This document shows positions 1 through 5,868 of a DNA stretch of 5,868 nt, piece after piece (the first letter of the stretch is position 1; every line of letters begins with the position of its first letter). A model generated the notes under the pieces. That model searched no databases. It was not told the DNA's origin and saw only the letters and a list, made by a program, of their open reading frames with translations. The stretch covers positions 1 through 5,868 of the forward strand of contig JAKBAF010000090.1 in assembly GCA_021809305.1 (NCBI GenBank), given 5' to 3'. The stretch is from a bacterium. GTDB taxonomy: Bacteria > Chlamydiota > Chlamydiia > Chlamydiales > JAFEGQ01. A program made the position numbers and the translations under genes.

Positions 1-64
1 AAATAAAAAATAAAATCAATAGTTAAAAAAATATCACTAATAGGATCTATTGGGTTTCGCTATT

Positions 65-1723
65 CTACTCATCCCCTTTTCGCTTCTCTCTCTCCTCTCT
101 CTCACCGCGAGGAGGCTCCTCTAGGGCTCTTAGCGGGATGCGCAAATCGCCAAATGTTACCCAATCTAAGCCTCCCGCTCTAAAGACAAAGGTGGTGAGG
201 TTCAGGTCCCGAATAAGCTGAAACCGCTCAACCCCTATAGGCGCGGAGAGTAGCGCCCTTGGGCGCAGATGCTCTGCTTTGAATGACTCGCTGACACCTT
301 CGTCTGTACTGAGCAGAGGCCAATAGATTACGTTGTCTGCCAATGTGGCAAAGAGAAAGAGCGCTCCGTGCTCCTTAAGATCGATGGTCTCGGCAAAAGA
401 GAATTGATTGACCGCGGTAGGGGATGCAATTTGGAATTGTTGGGTGCGTCGAAATCCCTCATCCTGCTCTTCAAAAAGCGAAACATGAAACATTTGTTTT
501 GTAGTGTCCAGCGAAACGACCACCACCTTTTCGCTGAGGGCTGCTCCTAACCATTGTGTAATTTGCCAGTGCGCATTGAACTGAGAGGCAGGCTGCCATT
601 GGGCGAATTTCCTTCGAAGGGGAAAGACTTTGATCTCAGTTGCTCTTCCTGTTCCGTAAATTGGTTTGTTTAGAGAGCCTTTCTTATCTCTTACTAGCCT
701 GGCGACATTAAGCTCCTCGCCTTGCTGGAAGAGGGTCACAGCGTAATCTGATGTTCTTCCGGGGATGATTTGGATGAGAGTCTCACTTATGATCTCTGCT
801 ACTTTCTTAAGGCGAGGGCGCCCTTTGTTTGTAAAGCGAATCTGCCAGACTTTTAACAGCTTCAGGTCTGCATCAAAGGGGCGTCCAAGGAGAAGAGGGG
901 TGCTGGCTCCAGGAATCACCCTTGCTTCGGCAATTGTTTTTGCTACGCGACTCTCTTTCTTGAGGGGCTCTCCGTTCTCCATAGAGAGGAAGCAGTAGCC
1001 TCTCTCCTTTCTATTCGACCTCTTTTCTACCCGTCTTGCTACCATCCAATCCCCTGCGCTGCCGACGATCTCATGAATTTGATCGTACTTACCCTCCTTT
1101 GTCTGCCATTTGTTGACAGGGCCTATCTTACCCAAGCTCCAGCAGGCTAAGCGGCCGCTCTCCAGATTAATAAGCAGATGGCCATCCACCCCAAAAAACA
1201 TTTTCTTCGCCTGGTTTCTACCGATAGCTATCTCTTCACTCGATAGTGTGTCGAAATGGATAAGGAGAACAACACCGTTTAAGAGGTCAATTGCAGCCTC
1301 TCGCAGCGAGCAGGCATGGACACCATAGGTCTCCGGCAGTCGAAAGCTCCTGGTAACAGAGCTCCCATCAAGAAGGTTGGAGAAGGTATTTGCTGCTAGC
1401 TGAAGATAGCGGTTGCGCCAATCATCAGCCCTTGAGGCGACAAGTCCTGCGATCTGCTCGCTAGGCGCCTCTAGAGGGGAGCTTTCGCCATTGAGCCTAA
1501 GTCTTTGCAAAAAGAGGTTTTGCCAAAGGAGGTGATCTGAGAGTTGCAGCCAGCTGGCGCAGACAAGAGAGAGGGAAGCCGCCTCCCTTCTTGGGGAGGA
1601 ATCTCGTATAAGGACAAAGATCCATTCTAGAATTTCTAGCGGAAGGGCGTGGATAGTGGCTCTCTCAATCTGGCTTGATGGAGGCCTCTCTTCACGTCTA
1701 CCAGCTCTTGGGCTCCCTTCCAT
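65..1723 (-). CDS. F-box protein with C-terminal propeller-like region (F-box protein 1)
   Basis: Predicted 552-residue protein with a eukaryotic-type F-box near the N-terminus (about residues 24-70). Visible signatures are LPLEILEWIF at 27-36, the VCASW block at 54-58 and Trp67, in the usual F-box order. In eukaryotes the F-box binds Skp1 and docks a substrate receptor onto an SCF ubiquitin ligase. Residues about 130-530 alternate short hydrophobic strands with polar turns (for example DGHLL at 180-184, SGRLACWSL at 189-197, VWQI at 292-295, VIYWPL at 465-470), suggesting a degenerate beta-propeller; no canonical WD40 GH/WD pairs are seen. The last 18 residues are almost all charged. There is no signal peptide or membrane segment. 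The ATG start has GAGAGG six bases upstream and a good promoter. The protein resembles its upstream neighbour in domain order. A role as a secreted host-ubiquitin adaptor is inference. Confidence 0.8.
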   Translation of the reverse strand: MEGSPRAGRREERPPSSQIERATIHALPLEILEWIFVLIRDSSPRREAASLSLVCASWLQLSDHLLWQNLFLQRLRLNGESSPLEAPSEQIAGLVASRADDWRNRYLQLAANTFSNLLDGSSVTRSFRLPETYGVHACSLREAAIDLLNGVVLLIHFDTLSSEEIAIGRNQAKKMFFGVDGHLLINLESGRLACWSLGKIGPVNKWQTKEGKYDQIHEIVGSAGDWMVARRVEKRSNRKERGYCFLSMENGEPLKKESRVAKTIAEARVIPGASTPLLLGRPFDADLKLLKVWQIRFTNKGRPRLKKVAEIISETLIQIIPGRTSDYAVTLFQQGEELNVARLVRDKKGSLNKPIYGTGRATEIKVFPLRRKFAQWQPASQFNAHWQITQWLGAALSEKVVVVSLDTTKQMFHVSLFEEQDEGFRRTQQFQIASPTAVNQFSFAETIDLKEHGALFLFATLADNVIYWPLLSTDEGVSESFKAEHLRPRALLSAPIGVERFQLIRDLNLTTFVFRAGGLDWVTFGDLRIPLRALEEPPRGEREEREKRKGDE

Positions 1724-1729
1724 GCTATA

Positions 1730-1735
1730 CCTCTC
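1730..1735 (-). promoter_or_regulatory. Ribosome binding site of F-box gene 1
   Basis: GAGAGG on the minus strand, six bases before the ATG at 1723-1721. It supports this start over the nearby ATG at 1737-1735, which is in a different frame. Confidence 0.6.
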
Positions 1736-1756
1736 ATAGTAAAATTAATCAACAAG

Positions 1757-1780
1757 CGGAAGAATTATAAATATCTTCCG
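1757..1780. repeat. Perfect inverted repeat around the -10 box of F-box gene 1
   Basis: CGGAAGA at 1757-1763 and TCTTCCG at 1774-1780 are perfect inverse complements separated by ten A/T bases. The predicted -10 hexamer of F-box gene 1 (1764-1769) lies within the spacer, and the predicted transcription start falls near the far arm. This placement is typical of a repressor operator, although the repeat could also be a chance palindrome. There is no uridine tract next to it on either strand, so it is not a convincing terminator. Confidence 0.5.
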
Positions 1781-1792
1781 ATAAAAAGTAAA
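1764..1792 (-). promoter_or_regulatory. Sigma70-type promoter of F-box gene 1
   Basis: On the minus strand, TTTACT (1792-1787, four of six matches to TTGACA) is followed by a 17-base spacer and a perfect TATAAT (1769-1764). The predicted start near 1757 gives a leader of about 33 bases containing the GAGAGG ribosome binding site. The promoter lies in an AT-rich gap directly upstream of the gene, so F-box gene 1 need not rely on read-through from F-box gene 2. Confidence 0.6.
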
Positions 1793-1871
1793 CAACAGAG
1801 CGAAGTGGAATTATGAATTTATAAAGGTAAATTTGTTTAAAGAGGCGCTACCTGCTTGCTCACGCATTCTC

Positions 1872-3284
1872 TTAAGAAGTAGAGGGAAGAGCGAGGGTAA
1901 GAGGATAGATGAGGGGCTTATTGGTGAGCACAACAGCATTAAGGCCTTGCTCTGTGATCTGAAGAGAGAGGGAGGTGAACTTGGCGATGCGCGAAGGAGA
2001 GAAGGTCCTTAGATCGCCGCACTGCATCTGACCTCCTGCCATCACTTCGACTTTTTGGATGGAGAGCTTATCAGGGGAGAGGCAAAAGAGCATGAGGGCG
2101 CTCTTACTATCAAGAAGAGGTACCAGCTGGAGAGAGAGAGTGGCCTGCGACTTAATCTGTAGGGAGCTTTTTAAATTGAGGTGACCGCCCATCACTCGGC
2201 GTAGCAGGAGCAGGGTGGTCCCTTCTTGTGCAAAATTAAGAGCAAGGGCGATGCCATTTGGGGTCGATGCGGCTGCTGCAGAGTCGACGACTCCATCAAG
2301 TGGCATGGAGGTAGGTAAGACTGGCTTCTTGCTCCCCTCAAGTGGGCTTAAGAGAAGCCCCCTCCCACTTGGGGCGCCCATAGGGATGCCTATGGCATAC
2401 CATCGTCTCTCTCCTGGTAGGGCTTGCCAAAGGTAGGCTGGATCGCTACAACTGACGCTTCCAAGCGAGATGGCTTTGGCGTTTTTTTCCCCTTCTCGGA
2501 TCTGCCAAAAACGGGTGCCTTTCTTGGGATTAGTCGCTGCAAGGGTGGTTCCGAGGAAGGTTCGAGTCATCCGAATTCCCTGATTATTGCAGCAAGGCAT
2601 GGAGAGCTTCCTCTTTTTGCCGGTCTCACAGTTGACAAGGTAGATCTTGTTCCTCCCTCCATCTTTTCCTAAGAGATAGGCTCCTCTTTCTAATGGGATA
2701 AGCCCAAGGGAGGTGAGATGAGCCTGCCGCCAACCCGTTCTCGTCTTTGAAGAGGGGCAAGGAGAGGAGAGGCCCCCGGGGCTTGTAGAGAGAAGAAGTT
2801 CACCCGTTCTTGGGGCGTCGATAGAAAAGAGTTTGGTGGTGGGCGCAACCGTTGCTGTCTCTTTCCGGCTAAATGATTTAACCCAAGATTGCGTCTTTAA
2901 AGAGAGGAGGCCGATGCGGCCGTCCTGAAGCCCAAGATAGCACGATCCGTCTTCTCCGATCGCCAAACGATAGGGGGGGCCATTGGAAAAGGGGGTCTCC
3001 TTTAGCCAGACCGACTTTAGCTCCTCCGGCCACCAAGGGATCGACGCAGGAAGGGCAACGGCTCTTTTTAGCGCCAAGGGAGCCATCTCTTGGCGGTAGA
3101 GATCTCTTTGAATAATAGCTGCATATCTTGCCCACTGGCGACAGACCGCCTGCACTACGGGGAGATTAGGGGGCGGAACAAATTGAAGAACGTTAAGAAG
3201 AATCTCAGCTGGCAAGCTAACATGCTGAAGATCAGCGTCTTGAACGCTTGGGAGGCTCCCGTCGACCATCGATAAGACACTCAT
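1872..3284 (-). CDS. F-box protein with C-terminal propeller-like region (F-box protein 2)
   Basis: Predicted 470-residue protein with an N-terminal F-box at about residues 20-62. LPAEILLNVLQFV (24-36) and VCRQW (47-51) match the two halves of the domain. The remainder (about 100-465) is rich in short hydrophobic strands and turns (IGEDGSCYLGLQDGRIGLLSL at 109-129 read in part, FWQI at 259-262, LIYPL at 458-462) and is probably a degenerate beta-propeller. Several of these spots have counterparts in F-box protein 1: a DG followed by a GR and an SL, a WQI, and a terminal IY-PL. The pair therefore looks like old paralogues. No signal peptide or membrane segment is present. The ATG at 3284 has no clear ribosome binding site; ATG codon 6 at 3269 is an alternative start that leaves the F-box intact. 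Function as a host-directed ubiquitin-ligase adaptor is inferred. Confidence 0.78.
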   Translation of the reverse strand: MSVLSMVDGSLPSVQDADLQHVSLPAEILLNVLQFVPPPNLPVVQAVCRQWARYAAIIQRDLYRQEMAPLALKRAVALPASIPWWPEELKSVWLKETPFSNGPPYRLAIGEDGSCYLGLQDGRIGLLSLKTQSWVKSFSRKETATVAPTTKLFSIDAPRTGELLLSTSPGGLSSPCPSSKTRTGWRQAHLTSLGLIPLERGAYLLGKDGGRNKIYLVNCETGKKRKLSMPCCNNQGIRMTRTFLGTTLAATNPKKGTRFWQIREGEKNAKAISLGSVSCSDPAYLWQALPGERRWYAIGIPMGAPSGRGLLLSPLEGSKKPVLPTSMPLDGVVDSAAAASTPNGIALALNFAQEGTTLLLLRRVMGGHLNLKSSLQIKSQATLSLQLVPLLDSKSALMLFCLSPDKLSIQKVEVMAGGQMQCGDLRTFSPSRIAKFTSLSLQITEQGLNAVVLTNKPLIYPLTLALPSTS

Positions 3285-3304
3285 GTAAAAAGTCAGATGG
3301 CAAC

Positions 3305-3333
3305 AGTGTAGCTGTTTTTATGGATTAAGACAA
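3305..3333 (-). promoter_or_regulatory. Candidate promoter of F-box gene 2
   Basis: On the minus strand, TTGTCT (3333-3328) and TACACT (3310-3305) are separated by exactly 17 bases; each matches its consensus at four of six positions. The predicted start near 3298 would leave only about 14 bases before the ATG at 3284, or about 29 before the ATG at 3269. The latter is the more usual leader length. Confidence 0.4.
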
Positions 3334-3440
3334 TTGATCTAGTTGGCATTAATTCGAATCCTTTGTTTGGATGGGCGGCGCTCCCCATTCGGCGCTTAAG
3401 CTGTAGCAGCATGTGCATCTGCTTTTCGAAAAACAGGGGG

Positions 3441-3469
3441 TTGACGAGACGCTGCCGATGGCATATCCC
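3441..3469 (+). promoter_or_regulatory. Candidate promoter of the DMT transporter gene
   Basis: TTGACG (3441-3446, five of six matches) is followed by a 17-base spacer and TATCCC (3464-3469, three of six). The predicted start around 3476 gives a leader of about 30 bases that includes the AGGAGA ribosome binding site. The weak -10 keeps this tentative. Confidence 0.35.
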
Positions 3470-3491
3470 ACGTAAAAGATCAATTATCGGC

Positions 3492-3497
3492 AGGAGA
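3492..3497 (+). promoter_or_regulatory. Ribosome binding site that fixes a TTG start
   Basis: AGGAGA ends eight bases before the TTG at 3506. An in-frame stop at 3473-3475 limits any upstream extension, and the next ATG (3572, codon 23) would cut into the first membrane segment. Together these support the TTG start of the transporter gene. Confidence 0.65.
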
Positions 3498-3505
3498 TCT
3501 TCTAC

Positions 3506-4402
3506 TTGGCAGCTAATCCTAATCCCTCCACTGGCGCTCATCGAGAGAAGCTCTGGGCAGCAGCGCTTTTCATGCTGCTCTCATCACTTGCCTCTGGAGG
3601 GATGGCTGCCTTTGGAAAAGAGGCTGGGCGATTCGTCACGGCCTATCAAATCGTCTTCATCCAAAACCTATTTGGAGCGCTCTGCCTCTTTCCTATGATT
3701 CTCATGCGTTGGGGGTGGAGCGGCTTCAAGACCCAGATGGTGGCCGCTCATCTGCTGCGCGATCTTGCAGGGACAGCCTGCTTTGTTCTCTTTTTTCTTG
3801 CAGTAGCCGACATCTCTCTTATTAATGCGGTCCTTCTTCTAAACACAGCTCCTCTTTTGATGCCATTTGTAGTGTGGGTATGGATTCGACGGCGACCAGA
3901 GGCTAGAATTTGGTGGGGCGTTGTAGTCGGCTTTATAGGAGTTGTTCTAATCCTTAATCCTGGCGCTTCAGCCTTTCAGCCGGGGATGATTCTGGGATTC
4001 CTCTCTGGGCTCTTGTCTGCAATTGCCTATGTTACGGTCCGCTTTCTCAATCGGACAGAAGAGCCTCTTTTGATAAATTTTTATTACTTTCTTGTGGGCT
4101 CACTCCTTCTCTTGCCCGTTGCAATTTGGCAGTGGAGGGCTACGGGGTGGTGGGGCTGGTCTATGCTCATCGGGAATGCCGTTTGTGTGGTCCTCTCACT
4201 CATCACGGTTACTTGGGCCTTTCGACTAGGCAGGATCTATGTCCTCTCTGCCCTGATCTATCTTGCCATCATCTGGTCGGGCATTCTCGGTTGGATCTTC
4301 TGGGGAACTATCCCGACATTCCTATCAGCGATTGGAGCCATCCTTGTTATTCTAGGTGGGCTCCTCTCTATCTTTCTTGGAAAGAGGCCAGAAAAGGGGT
4401 AA
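3506..4402 (+). CDS. EamA/DMT-family transporter
   Basis: Predicted 298-residue inner-membrane protein with about ten hydrophobic segments (roughly 15-36, 45-67, 80-100, 104-126, 134-151, 158-180, 188-208, 215-237, 243-265 and 270-292). This is the size and topology of the drug/metabolite transporter superfamily with two EamA repeats. Family-like features include NTAPLL at 113-118, followed by a basic loop WIRRRPE (126-132) and a glycine-rich GFIGVVLILNPG segment (142-153). Substrate cannot be read from the sequence: relatives export amino acids or metabolites, and members in Chlamydia and Rickettsia exchange S-adenosylmethionine. Translation starts at TTG with a strong ribosome binding site. 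The gene is divergent from F-box gene 2 and sits 79 bases upstream of the YqaA-like gene on the same strand, so co-transcription is possible. Confidence 0.85.
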   Translation: MAANPNPSTGAHREKLWAAALFMLLSSLASGGMAAFGKEAGRFVTAYQIVFIQNLFGALCLFPMILMRWGWSGFKTQMVAAHLLRDLAGTACFVLFFLAVADISLINAVLLLNTAPLLMPFVVWVWIRRRPEARIWWGVVVGFIGVVLILNPGASAFQPGMILGFLSGLLSAIAYVTVRFLNRTEEPLLINFYYFLVGSLLLLPVAIWQWRATGWWGWSMLIGNAVCVVLSLITVTWAFRLGRIYVLSALIYLAIIWSGILGWIFWGTIPTFLSAIGAILVILGGLLSIFLGKRPEKG

Positions 4403-4481
4403 CCAGTTAGAAAATCAGCCAAGAGGCTTGAGCCTTTCCCCCGATGGTGGTATGAATTAAAAGAAGAAGTAGAGAGGCCCC

Positions 4482-5075
4482 ATGGTAGAGGTTTTAGAGT
4501 CAAAGAGCCAATTCCACCGGAAGACCTGGATTTGGATCGGCGCGATCGCCCTCCTATGGGGTATGCTCGACTCCACCTTCTTTTTTATTGCTCCTGAGCT
4601 CCTTCTTACCTTCCTTGCCCTCTCCTCGCTTCGCCGATCGCTTGTTGCAATCTGCTTAGCCATCATCGGCGTGGCCTTAGGAGGGATCTTTCTCACTCTT
4701 TGGGCCGCCCACTTTCCTGAGGCGGCGCGCTCCACAATTGGCGCTATTCCCGGCTCCGATCTTCATATGATCGAGAGGGCGACAGAGCTGCTGGAGAATA
4801 AGAGGGTTTGGATTCCTGTTTTAAGCGTCTTCTTTGGCATCCCAACCAAGATCTACTTTGCAGCAGCTGGTGTCTCCAACTTTGGCGTTGGGCCTATACT
4901 CGGCCTTATCCTGCCAAGCGTTCTTGTTCGATACCTTATTGTTACATTCATTGTGTACTGGCTCTCCTCTCATATCCTCTCTAAATGGCCTTGGGCGCAT
5001 AAGGTTGTGCTCTTTGGTGTCATCTGGGTGATCTTCTACATCGCCTTCTTTATGGGACGCGTTGTCACAGGCTGA
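4482..5075 (+). CDS. YqaA-like DedA/VTT-family membrane protein
   Basis: Predicted 197-residue multi-pass membrane protein. The N-terminal pattern DSTFFFIAPELLLTFLAL (30-47), then RR (51-52) and a GG (67-68), resembles the ESSFFPIPPDVLL...LGG pattern I recall for YqaA-type proteins. The later FFGIPTKIYFAAAGVSNFG (117-135) resembles their PIPYK...ASG...FG block and is followed by Arg150, where the family usually has a conserved arginine. Acidic Asp30 and Glu39 occupy the first presumed re-entrant loop. DedA/VTT proteins act in the inner membrane; some translocate lipid carriers or phospholipids or support proton-motive-force homeostasis, but YqaA itself is poorly characterised. A long hydrophilic insert (about 78-108) separates the two halves, and a last hydrophobic segment spans about 173-192. 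GAGAGG lies four bases before the ATG, a rather short spacing. Family assignment comes from remembered motifs rather than a search. Confidence 0.65.
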   Translation: MVEVLESKSQFHRKTWIWIGAIALLWGMLDSTFFFIAPELLLTFLALSSLRRSLVAICLAIIGVALGGIFLTLWAAHFPEAARSTIGAIPGSDLHMIERATELLENKRVWIPVLSVFFGIPTKIYFAAAGVSNFGVGPILGLILPSVLVRYLIVTFIVYWLSSHILSKWPWAHKVVLFGVIWVIFYIAFFMGRVVTG

Positions 5076-5244
5076 TGCCCACGGTCACACTCTGAATTAC
5101 ATCTGAGAGAGTGCCTGCCACAAGGTCATCGCAAGTCTTTCATCCAAAAAAGATGGCTAAATTAAACGGATACCAGTTACCTTGACCTCCAAGGACTATT
5201 TCGAATTTGTCTAATCGCCTACCAAGCAGGGTTTGCATCTCCAG
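5076..5244. other. Non-coding gap upstream of cyoA
   Basis: This 169-base stretch between the YqaA-like gene and cyoA contains no convincing gene. A 6-bp inverted repeat (CACTCT at 5088-5093, AGAGTG at 5108-5113) lies shortly after the YqaA-like stop but has a 14-base loop and no uridine tract. A TTGACC at 5182-5187 could be a -35 box for cyoA, yet no good -10 lies at normal spacing; the nearest, TCTAAT at 5210-5215, is 22 bases away. The cyoA promoter probably lies here but cannot be placed. Confidence 0.4.
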
Positions 5245-5868
5245 ATGAGGAAAAAATTTCTATTTTTCACTCTCGCCTGTCTCGTGGTTCTTATCATAGG
5301 CACACTTGCTCTGCTAACCCTGCAAGTTCTCTACACCAAAAACATCCCCATCCTATATCCAAAGGGGATAATAGCACTCCAAGAGCGCGGCTTGTTCTTT
5401 ATTGGTACGGCTCTCATGTTAATTGTCGTCTTCCCAGTCTTCATTTTTACCTTTGTCTTTGCTTGGAGATATCGAGCGGGTAACACCAAAGCAAAGTATA
5501 TGCCCGACTGGCACGACAACAAATTTGCTGAAGTCGTTTGGTGGGGTCTTCCCTGTTTGATCATACTATTGCTTGCCATCATAACCTGGCAGAGCAGCCA
5601 TGCATTGGATCCCTATCGACCAATAGAGTCAGACAAGAAACCGCTTACCATACAAGTGGTCGCCTTGCAATGGAAGTGGTTATTCATCTATCCGGAGCAG
5701 CAAATCGCAACCGTTAACTTCTTTCAATTCCCCGTTGAGACGCCTATCAGTTTTGAAATAACAGCTGATGCTCCGATGAATTCGTTTTGGATTCCTCGCC
5801 TCAGTGGGCAGATTTTTGCGATGCCTGCCATGAGGACAAAGCTGCACATCATTGCAAATGATGTCGGC
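5245..5868 (+). CDS. cyoA: Cytochrome bo-type ubiquinol oxidase subunit II (partial, 3' end beyond window)
   Basis: The first 208 residues of subunit II of the cytochrome bo quinol oxidase, the terminal oxidase that oxidises quinol, reduces oxygen and pumps protons at the inner membrane. Similarity to Escherichia coli CyoA is clear along the whole visible length: YPKGIIALQERG (38-49), ALMLIVVFP (56-64), FAWRYRAGN (72-80), QWKWLFIYPEQQIATVN (142-158), MNSFWIPRLSGQI (178-190) and LHIIAN (200-205). Layout is an N-terminal hydrophobic segment (5-28), two membrane helices (about 51-74 and 95-117) and the start of the periplasmic cupredoxin domain from about 134. Unlike E. coli CyoA, no cysteine lies at the lipobox position; the only nearby one is Cys12. 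The ATG has no clear ribosome binding site, with AGGG 13 bases upstream. The remaining oxidase genes would be expected downstream. Confidence 0.93.
   Translation, partial: MRKKFLFFTLACLVVLIIGTLALLTLQVLYTKNIPILYPKGIIALQERGLFFIGTALMLIVVFPVFIFTFVFAWRYRAGNTKAKYMPDWHDNKFAEVVWWGLPCLIILLLAIITWQSSHALDPYRPIESDKKPLTIQVVALQWKWLFIYPEQQIATVNFFQFPVETPISFEITADAPMNSFWIPRLSGQIFAMPAMRTKLHIIANDVG

Noticed and set aside
41..53. AATAG/CTATT hairpin downstream of F-box gene 1
   Set aside because: On the minus strand a T run follows a few bases later, but the five-base A/T-rich stem with a three-base loop is too weak for a confident terminator.
1816..1833. AATTTA/TAAATT inverted repeat after F-box gene 2
   Set aside because: The six-base stem is entirely A/T and no uridine run follows, so it is too weak to call a terminator.
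2878..3135. 85-codon minus-strand reading frame
   Set aside because: It lies wholly inside F-box gene 2 in another frame and has no domain features.
3293..3541. 82-codon minus-strand reading frame just upstream of F-box gene 2
   Set aside because: It overlaps the start of the transporter gene and the candidate promoters, has no recognised similarity, and shows no clear ribosome binding site. A small gene cannot be fully excluded.
3363..3698. 111-codon plus-strand reading frame
   Set aside because: It overlaps the transporter in another frame and its Arg/Ser/Cys-rich composition is typical of a shadow frame.
4422..4436. AGGCT/AGCCT hairpin between the transporter and the YqaA-like gene
   Set aside because: The loop of two bases is too short for the full stem and only three T follow; it is no bar to co-transcription.
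5088..5113. CACTCT/AGAGTG hairpin after the YqaA-like gene
   Set aside because: Long 14-base loop and no uridine tract; not convincing as an intrinsic terminator.
5182..5215. TTGACC with TCTAAT as a cyoA promoter
   Set aside because: The 22-base spacer is too long for a sigma70 promoter, and no acceptable -10 lies at 16-18 bases.

Overview
This window reads as a stretch of chromosome from an intracellular, probably amoeba- or protist-associated bacterium. The clue is two adjacent minus-strand genes whose products begin with a eukaryotic-type F-box followed by a long, probably beta-propeller-like region. F-box proteins are rare in bacteria and are known mainly from host-associated lineages such as amoeba-associated Chlamydiae (Protochlamydia and relatives) and Legionella. 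A cytochrome bo-type quinol oxidase subunit II gene begins at the right edge, which fits an environmental chlamydia or a gammaproteobacterial symbiont. The sequence alone does not settle the lineage, so the Chlamydiae suggestion is inference.

Layout. Bases 1-64 are very AT-rich with no gene. Bases 65-1723 (minus) hold F-box protein 1 (552 aa). The 148-base gap 1724-1871 carries a good sigma70-type promoter for it, whose -10 box lies inside a perfect inverted repeat. Bases 1872-3284 (minus) hold F-box protein 2 (470 aa). The 221-base divergent region 3285-3505 holds candidate promoters in both directions. Bases 3506-4402 (plus) encode a ten-segment EamA/DMT-family transporter with a TTG start. 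Bases 4482-5075 (plus) encode a YqaA-like member of the DedA/VTT membrane-protein superfamily. Bases 5076-5244 are non-coding. Bases 5245-5868 (plus) are the first 208 codons of cyoA, cut by the window edge.

How the genes relate. The two F-box genes share strand, domain order and some local motifs, and look like diverged paralogues; F-box gene 1 appears to have its own promoter. They could be secreted substrate adaptors that borrow the host SCF ubiquitin ligase, but secretion and targets are not visible in the sequence. The plus-strand genes look like ordinary inner-membrane functions: metabolite transport, a DedA-type membrane protein and terminal respiration. The transporter and the YqaA-like gene may be co-transcribed. 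No tRNA, rRNA, CRISPR array, insertion sequence or phage gene was recognised.
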